Shown: positions 57,253 to 64,000 of the stretch, one piece after another
Layout of the letters: each line of letters starts with the position of its first letter
Position numbering within the stretch: position 1 is the first letter of the stretch
Source: Simmondsia chinensis
Taxonomy: Eukaryota; Streptophyta; Magnoliopsida; Caryophyllales; Simmondsiaceae
Assembly (NCBI GenBank): GCA_018398585.1
Contig: JAGTTD010000016.1
Coordinates: forward strand, 21,809,212 to 21,873,211
Length of the DNA: 64,000 nucleotides
Reading direction: 5' to 3'
The notes under the pieces: model-generated
Database searches by the model: none
The model's input: the letters and a program-made list of their open reading frames with translations, nothing else
Told to the model about the DNA's origin: nothing
Translations under genes and position numbers: made by a program

Positions 57253-60200
57253 CAAGGTCAGTCCGAAATTCGCGCTCAGCTTTTGTCAATGGCCTCTTGT
57301 GAATCCCAGGAAGTTTTTCCAATCGTTGTAAGCGTTCATCTAGAGTGGCGTGGCATTCGATGGCACTTTTGATCCTGTTCACCAGTGTTGGCTGTTTCTC
57401 CTCGACCTTCAAAAGTTTTTCTTGAGCTTCACATAAACGCATATGTAGGTTATCAATTATTTTCTTCAAATGAGGCGCGTGGTGCTTCAGTTCAAAATGA
57501 ACCTGGGAAAGAACCAGAGTCTTTAAAATGAATGCAAGAAACTTTTGAATTTTCCCCAAGAAAAGAGAATCTCATAGTGAAACTACAAAGCAGATCATCT
57601 GACCGAATTAGGAAATAAAAGAGCTCCATAAAATTATTGCAGTAGATTAGAAGAAATTCAAAAAGAAACAAAATGAAAAAGTGGTAGTGAAATCATCGTT
57701 TGTATTCCAGTGGTCAATAAGATAACACCAAGATATAGCTGAGAGCTTATGATTGCGTGGGGCAATTCCTTCATCCTTTGCTCAGCAGTGTCCACCTCTT
57801 ATAAACAAGTATTTAGGTTAGGAAACCAAAACATCATTATCGAGACAGAGTGTTCAACTTAGTTTGGAAAAGCACACGTGTTCTTGTGAAGGGGAGAGAG
57901 AGAGAGACACACACACACACACGGAGAAAGAGACGGGGGATTTTGCAGTGCAATTTCTTTCAGTGCCCATTTAGGATAACATATACAGAGATTTTTATAT
58001 GTACCTTGTGTGCATATTCCACATAGTTTTCATGGAAAAGCTTAAAATACTGATGCAACGTTGATCGACCTTCTATGGAATCAGCAGCAACCGAGTTCAG
58101 ATTCGGAGAGCCTGGAGGAACAATTAGCACCTTAGGACCACTAAGGAGATCTCTGCTTATAATGTCTGGGATTTCTCTCTCACTCAGCTCTTCTGTGCTT
58201 GCAGGTTTCTGCTCTTTGTCAAGACCGGCAAGCAAGACATTCCATGTTTTCATCTCTAGTACAATGCATTCCCGAGATGAAGTGACCCCAGTAATCCATG
58301 AATATCCAAATGAATCAGATAGAACGACGAAACCACAAAGAGAAGAGGACGAGGATGATGGCGAGACCCCTTGGCAGGTACTCAGAACTGGGTGCACAGA
58401 TGGAGCTCTCATGGTCTCATCTTTGCCACTGCTCTGACTCGTAAACAGGAGAAAATGAAGCACTATTGAATCTACGCCTCTGTCATGAAGACAGTATATT
58501 CTTTCAGGTATAAGGGAATCAACATACATCGAGATCGACGACTCGGTATCTTTGCTCCTTGGGAGAGCCAAATCCACAATGCCCAATCTCAGGAGAGGTG
58601 GCGGATGACCCAACCAATCAGAACGATCAAGTGGCTGAACAAGCTGTATGGCTGAAAGCTGATCTGCAGTTGCCTCACATATCATAGCAAATCCGAGAAT
58701 TCGATCATGGGGATCAAGAGATAGACGGGGTGGACTGTCAGTATGCCAAAGTGGCTGGATTTCATCAGCCATGTCATCAATCTGTAATTGCCCACCACTC
58801 CAGGCTGTCACTATGATTGAGTCCTTGCCTACGGAATTGTAAAGAAAACTGACTGCACGGCCTTCACATTCTGCAGCACGAAATTCAGGATCTTCTTCCC
58901 CACTATGGCATACTTTACGAAGAGGTCCCTGAAAAATCAGAACACCATTTTTAGGACAATGACAAGCTGTAATATAAGTGGCCTTTCCAGGGTCATTATA
59001 GACTTGAACTTGGGAGTACCAATCGAACATGTCAATGCTGCGACCTCAGAGTGAACCACTTACTATGGTGTAAGGAGAGATCAGAAATGGGGAAAAACAC
59101 ATAAGGTGTACGACCGCAAACATAATGAGATAGATTAAGAAACAATTGTTTCAATATATGCATGTTTACAAAAGTAATGAATCCGACAGGATGGCAAGGG
59201 CTTAAAAGGCTCAGCTCATTTCGAATTTGAGTCAAGCCAAGCCAAGCCAAGCCAAGCCTAAGTTTCACAAAGCCTGAGCTTAGCAACTTGAAAGCCTAAA
59301 AGAACCAACTAAATTAGGAGCCTAAATTATTATCTTCATAAAAAAAAAAAAAAATTAGGAGCCTCAATGTGCCTATTCTAGCCAAATTCAAGCTCAAATA
59401 AGCAACGCTTGAGCCTAACGAACCCCAATGAGCTTAGATTGAGCTTGAATGAGCCTAGCTCCAACTCAAAGCGGTGAGCCAAGCTCCAAGCCAGGAAAAG
59501 TGTCCATGATTTCAGCCTTGATCCTAAAGAGCTTGGACTTGGCTCATTTACACCCCTGTTGTATGTTTTACGCTTACCTCCCAACACAAACAACTAAATT
59601 AAAGCCAAAATCCCTCTTAAAGATGGTGGAGTATGTTGTCCAAGGCATTTTAGCCTAGGAAGCACCAACACTCTTTTTTGGCCAAAATATCAGTGTCCGA
59701 CACCGATACACTTCCGACACGTTCCGATACTTCTTTTTTAAAATTTTGAATTTCCGACACGTGAAAAAGTATTGGATTCGTTTTTTTGAATTTTGAATTT
59801 CCGACACACTTCCAATACATTCCGACACATTTTTGATGTTTTGACTTCAAAAATATAATATTATAATATATTATTATATAATATATTAGTATGCCTATTA
59901 AATAGTTAAATTATATTTATATAAATTTTAATATGATTATATTTAAAAATTTAAAAATAAACTAATATTTTCAAATGTTTTATAGTTGTTTTGATTAAAA
60001 AAATAATATTATTGTATAATTTGAAAGAGAGTATGTGATGAAAAAGAAGAAAGAAGCCTATGTTAAGTCAGGGAGAGAGAGAAACAGGGACGGCAGTGGC
60101 AACAGCGTGGATTGAACCTCTGTTAATTTTTTTTTGTTAGTTGTATATGCTTGAATTTGCTCTATTTTAGTTAAGCATTACTTTTTTCTTGAGCTATTAT

Positions 60201-60866
60201 ATATATATATATATGTTTTTTAGGTTTATAACTCATGTTTTTTTTTATCAATTACATGAATATAAGAAAATACATAATTTTCAAGTAATGTGTCCCAACG
60301 GTGTCGTATCCAAAAAAACTAAGTGTAGGCGTATTGGTATCGTATCGCATCTCGTATCTGTATCCGAATCCATGCTTCCTAGAATTTGGCCATTGAACTA
60401 ACAGTCTGTGGTAGAATATGTTTGTCCATCTCAATATGTTTGTCCATCTATATGAGTACGGGATTGTGATTACAACAACAAAAAAAGAAAAACCCAATGC
60501 CTCAAGGGCTTCCACCAATGCAAGGTCTAGAGGGGTGCAAGATGTATGCAACCTTACCCCTTCAGAGTGCTACCCCTTTAGGGATAAGTGTGACAGATAC
60601 ACAAAAATCTAACTCAAAAAATGTTCACAATATGAATCCAAACATATACCTGCAGTGAAAGTAACACATCAATTAACACATAGGGACGAGCCTTCACTGC
60701 GGACAGCTGACCAACTTCATTCTCTGGTTGATTTATCTCTGGAAATGTGGCTTCTATCCAATGTATTGCCAGGTTAGAATTACTGACGGCCATCGAATTG
60801 GAAGACTTCAGGCCAAAAGTCTGTGCATCGCTATATATCTCCATTATAGATTCCCACAAGTAGACA
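57253..60866 (-). CDS. NUP88: Nuclear pore protein NUP88 (MOS7), three internal exons
   Basis: Exons in transcript order: 60866-60650 (72 codons plus one base), 58928-58005 (308 codons) and 57502-57253 (83 codons plus one base). All open, with GT/AG borders and compatible phases. Exon 1 here has WESIMEIYSDAQTFGLKS and VKARPYVLIDVLLSLQ. Exon 2 starts GPLRKVCHSGEED and carries propeller-end motifs such as VTAWSGGQLQIDDMADEIQP and the conserved ADSIEGRSTLHQYFKLFHEN. Exon 3, ELKHHAPHLKKIIDNLHMRL, starts the coiled coil. NUP88 sits on the cytoplasmic face of the nuclear pore; in Arabidopsis, MOS7 is needed for nuclear retention of immune regulators. The roughly 270 N-terminal residues and the C-terminal coiled coil (about 400 residues) are not in the window. 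It may be a working gene with very long introns or a broken fragment. Confidence 0.85.
57503..58004 (-). other. NUP88 intron (502 bp)
   Basis: Donor GTACAT after EYAHK, acceptor TTTCCCAG before VHFELK. Contains adjacent (GA)n and (CA)n microsatellites near 57895-57922. Confidence 0.75.
59655..60382. mobile_element. Inverted-repeat DNA element in NUP88 intron
   Basis: Ends CTAGGAAGCA and TGCTTCCTAG are perfect inverted copies. Subterminal regions are rich in GACACG/CCGATAC words on both arms. The interior is AT-rich with no transposase. No clear target duplication. Mutator-like or other TIR class. Confidence 0.55.
60470..60595 (-). mobile_element. Au-like SINE body, 5'-truncated, in NUP88 intron
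   Basis: Minus strand reads GGGGTAAGGTTGCATACATC, AGACCTTGCATTGGTGGAAG, CCTTGAGGCATTGGG and then TTTTTCTTTTTTTGTTGTTG. Same family as 25307-25548 and 48088-48220, without the 5S-like head. Confidence 0.65.
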
Positions 60867-61080
60867 CTGCTCCACGATAGCCATTATCAAAATCAAGAAT
60901 CATGCATAAAAAAGGTCACATAAGCTATCTTTGGGTCAACTAACAGCACTATTTTTTTTTTAAAAAAGGTAAATGATAGTAAGGTTGTTATGCAACGGAT
61001 CTCAGACTAGGAATAATACGATTGAAGTCATGCAATGGTACTTTCGTAGAGGCAAACATAATGCATATATATTATATTTT

Positions 61081-62174
61081 AGGGAAAAATATAAAAAAAA
61101 CCCCTGAATTTTACAATTAAATACAACACACCACCTAGACTTTCAATTTCATAAAATAGCCCCTTAAACTTTATAATAAACACAACACACCCCCTGTACT
61201 TTTAATTTCATAAAATAGCCCCATAAACTTTGTTATTACGCACCACACACCCCTTAAACTTTGCAATTAAACACAATACATTACATCCGCTACACTTTCA
61301 ATTTCAAAAAATAGCCATTGAACGTTGTTATTACGCACAACTCACTCCCCAAACTTTGTTACTAATGCACCTTACCCCTTAAACATTAATAAATTTGAAA
61401 CTTAACACATATTATGAAAAAAAAATTTAGAAAAGTTTTGAACAACATAATAATATTTTTTTAACTTTCAAAAAAATTAGATTAATAAATTTAAAATTAA
61501 AAAAAAATGTACCAAATTGAAAATCAAGGATTTTCTACTTTTATACAAAATATAGGATTGTATATTTTTAGGCAAAAGATAGGAGCTTTATGTTTCTAAG
61601 CATAATACAAGAAGATTTCCTAACATTTACACAAAGTAATTTTTTAATTAATTATAGTAATAACATTATAAATTTAGAAGACAATCAAATATATATTTTT
61701 TTTAATTTCCATAAAAAATACTATAATATATTTAAAATATAAATTTTAAAATTAAAAACTAGTAAGAAATTAAATTTTGAAAAAAAATTTTGGAAAAAAA
61801 AGATATTACTATAATTTTTTTCAACCTTTTTCCAAAAAATTATTTTTTCATAATTTGTTTCAAATTTTTTAATTTCATACATTTTTTTTTTAATTTCAAA
61901 TTTATTAATGTCTTAGGGGTTTCTTATGTTTTAATAGTAACAAAGTTCAGAGGTGAGTCGTGTGTAATAATAAAGTTCAAGAGTTAACTTGAAAGTGTAG
62001 AGAGTGTATTGTGTTTAATTGCAAAGTTCAGGGCGCTATTCTATGAAATTAAAAGTGCAGGGGGCGTATTGTGTTTAATTGTAAAATTCATGGAACTATT
62101 TTATGAAATTGAAAGTATAAGGGGTGGGTTGTGATTAATTGTAAAGTTGAGGGGGGTCTTTCTATATTTTGCCG
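61081..62174. mobile_element. Large foldback element (1.09 kb)
   Basis: Left arm GGGAAAAATATAAAAAAAACCCC; right arm GGGGGGTCTTTCTATATTTTGCC. Both arms carry tandem units of about 55-65 bases ending in CTTTCAATTTCATAAAATAG (left) and its complement (right), so the whole can fold into a long hairpin. Flanks TATATTTA and TATATTTTA suggest an 8-9-bp target duplication. Non-coding, very AT-rich centre. Confidence 0.7.
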
Positions 62175-62299
62175 TATATTTTATTCGGTAGAACATATGT
62201 AATGCATTGCATGTAAAAACTACAAAATTAATGATTATATGATCAAATACCCGAAAAGTTATATGATCAAATACCCTAAAAGTAGATCTTGGTCCTTTC

Positions 62300-63500
62300 T
62301 CCTCTATCCTCATCATACTCCCCTGACTACAAAAATCTAGACCACAACTTCTGTAATGTGGAAGGACGATATAAACAAAATGCAGGAAGAGTAGTTCCAA
62401 GGCCAAGCGCAGCAACGTGAATTGGCCAATTCCATTATTCACCTATTGACATATCCTCGTAAACATGGGATATGTCTCACAATTAAAAAGAGCCCCATGA
62501 CATAATGAAGTCAATATGTTCAATGTTATCTAAGGCAGCTTCCTATTCAATTGGAACCATCACAACGTGATCATCCATCCTATAGCATGTTGGATGGGGC
62601 GTCTATCTTCAAGATTTTGTGGCTCTTCAGCATGTTTGGCTCGTCATTCCTGTTGGTTAGTTTCTTATGACCAACCGAAATTTCTTCAATATTATGGTCT
62701 TCTATGGGTTCAATAGTAGCGGACACCATTGGACATAATTCGGCAACAACTTCCCTAATTATCCAAGGAAACTCCATGAAATTCCACCAAATGTGCAAGG
62801 CACAGTTCTACTTTTTGAGCAGTTCTTTTTTAGTCACTATCTCTCCCATCCTTCGAATAGTAGGCAACACATTTGTATTGCCTATACTCACGACATCTAA
62901 AATGCATAACAGCAGCTCTGACAATTCACGTTCCTCCAAGATATATGTCATATTTGTCTCCACTAAAGAGAACTCTATGTCACCATGAGAAATCCTCATT
63001 GACCTAAAGAAATGATGAAATGTTTCAAGGATGAGAGCATCATCTTCACTATATAGCCCTCTTGTTATACCATCTCTTGACTGCCCGATGCCTTTTAGGA
63101 ATTGATAATGCAATTAGTTGCAATACCTCCGTTACTCTGTCAAAGACATACGGTGGATTACCGCTACGATCCTTATTATCTTGATGTGGCAAGGAGCTAC
63201 TGCAACTTGTCTCAGAAGTCCGCTTGACACCAGGGCTTCCATTATTGGACGAAGTGCTATAAACATCGATATTGACGCTGATTGTTTCACTCAAATCACG
63301 AGCACCAAAATCTTCTCAAGCAAAAACAGGAGCTGGTCAACCCAAAACCGCGGGTCGAAGAGCATAATTTCAACTATGTCCAAAATTTTCTCTACCCTCT
63401 TTCTCAAATCCATCTTCAAATGCATAACTCAATTATAAAAGTATTCCAAAATTTCTTCCCTACTGCAGACGCAAAATTAAAGTGAAGAATGTTACGACTT
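62300..63500 (-). pseudogene. Unrecognised protein-coding-like locus
   Basis: On the minus strand a coherent protein-like sequence can be followed with frame changes: MDLRKRVEKILDIVEIMLFD (about 63415), SETISVNIDVYSTSSNNGSP (63290), PPYVFDRVTEVLQLIALSIP (about 63155), EDDALILETFHHFFRSMRIS (about 63045), TYILEERELSELLLCILDVV (about 62945), IRRMGEIVTKKELLKK then a stop (62808), and across it WWNFMEFPWIIREVVAELCP (62790) to a stop at 62580. A further helical piece lies at 62440-62300. It looks like an armadillo/HEAT-type helical protein, but I do not recognise it. Stops and shifts suggest a pseudogene, though missed introns could account for some. Confidence 0.4.
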
Positions 63501-63869
63501 CTATGGAGACAAAATGGGACGTTCTTTTCTCTGGACATTGCACGCAAGCAAGGAAGCCTATCTCAGCATGGAATTCTCCGACTGAAAATAGTAATTCAGA
63601 TTGAGGATAGCGTTGATGCAGAAATGCAAGGTGGCAAGGCAGCAAGCAGACCAACTACTAGCACACGTCTGCAATTTGAGCACCAGCAGGTTGGCAGATG
63701 GAGGAAATAAGGTGGAAACAACAAGAGGTCAAGGGCAGCCTGTAACTAGAGTTCCGGTGATTGGTCTATTGAACAATAACAAAGGTGTCATGGGGGACTC
63801 AAAGATTGATCTTCAAAATTAGTGTTCTTAGGTGAGTTGGATATTTTGAGCTTTAGGATCCCTACGAGG

Positions 63870-64000
63870 ACCTAAGAGGGTACCAATACGCAAGCATCGG
63901 ATCCCATTAGAACTCCGAAGCTAAGCATGCTTGGGCGAGAGTAGTACCAAGATGGATGACCTCCTATGAAGTTCTCGTGTTGCACCCCTCAGGTTGGGGG
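63870..64000 (+). mobile_element. Composite SINE, 5S rRNA head (runs off window)
   Basis: Starts ACCTAAGAGGGTACC, matching the 5' start of the complete copy (ACCAAAGAGGGCACC). 5S rRNA similarity follows: GGATCCCATTAGAACTCCGA, an A-box-like AGCTAAGCATGCTTGGGC (63919-63936), an intermediate element GTAGTACCAAGATGG (63941-63955) and a C-box region to about 63972. TGCACCC ends the 5S part near 63987, and the body starts CTCAGGTTGGGGG at the last bases of the window. Not a functional 5S gene: the first bases are replaced and a SINE body follows. Confidence 0.75.

Larger units (their letters stand above)
58929..60649 (-). other. NUP88 intron (1.7 kb) with transposon insertions
   Basis: Donor GTATATG at 60649, acceptor TTTTTCAG at 58929. 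It holds the inverted-repeat element 59655-60382, a truncated SINE (60470-60595) and, at 59200-59560, a GAGCTT/AAGCC-rich repeat. That repeat's right edge, read on the minus strand, is CAGGGGTGTAAATGAGCC, a start seen in many plant non-autonomous hAT-like repeats. Confidence 0.7.

Noticed and set aside
58929..59030. NUP88 start at MFDWYSQ (minus strand ORF start at 59030)
   Set aside because: The residues before GPLRKV are intron read-through. A TTTTTCAG acceptor at 58929 and the conserved LSLQ/GPLRKV junction with the exon at 60650 show the true exon edge.

Overview
The window is plant nuclear DNA, almost certainly from a flowering plant and probably a eudicot. The evidence is Ty1/Copia and Ty3/Gypsy retrotransposons with tRNA-iMet-type primer sites, an Ogre/Tat-type Gypsy with two RNase H domains, Au-like SINE modules, and spliced exons of the plant nucleoporin NUP88 (MOS7). 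I saw no bacterial operons, CRISPR arrays, rRNA operons or functional tRNA genes.

Layout. 1-4690: decayed Copia element (Copia-1), its 2.0-kb LTR, and a second leader beyond that LTR. 4755-6722: minus-strand Gypsy fragment (gag-protease plus 5' LTR). 6891-7176: MITE-like inverted repeat. 8240-15775: Copia-2 with both LTRs, carrying a gag-only Gypsy element (8846-11769, target duplication TAATC). 15970-18605: short Copia-3 (target duplication CATTG) with a 0.54-kb foldback element in its 5' LTR. 18606-22350: AT-rich, one unrecognised coding-like patch and one possible LTR fragment. 22350-45995: minus-strand Copia-4, split by a minus-strand Tat element (24745-36422) and by a nearly complete Tekay-like Gypsy (37097-44834, target duplication TGAAT). 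45996-56791: second Tat element, plus strand, split by Tork-like Copia-5 (46640-53114); Copia-5 is itself split by a Mutator-like element holding a SINE. The plus-strand Tat keeps a spliced antisense gene (55609-56791). 57253-60866: three well preserved NUP88 exons on the minus strand, with transposons in the introns. 61081-62174: large foldback element. 62300-63500: unrecognised coding-like minus-strand region. 63870-64000: head of a 5S-rRNA-derived SINE cut by the window edge.

The region is a nested graveyard. Insertion order reads from the nesting: SINE inside Mutator-like element inside Copia-5 inside plus Tat; SINE and Mutator-like element inside minus Tat inside Copia-4; Tekay element inside Copia-4. 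Every pol I could read is broken by stops, frameshifts or deletions. The Tekay copy is the youngest-looking: its LTRs look near-identical and its gag-pol stays in one frame with five premature stops.

The most interesting signals are (1) a composite SINE with a 5S rRNA head and an Au-like body, with one complete copy bounded by a 16-bp target duplication and a second copy sharing the same 5' start and head/body junction; (2) an antisense, intron-containing gene in the Tat elements with a plausible promoter of its own; and (3) long poly-G/poly-C tracts inside decayed elements.
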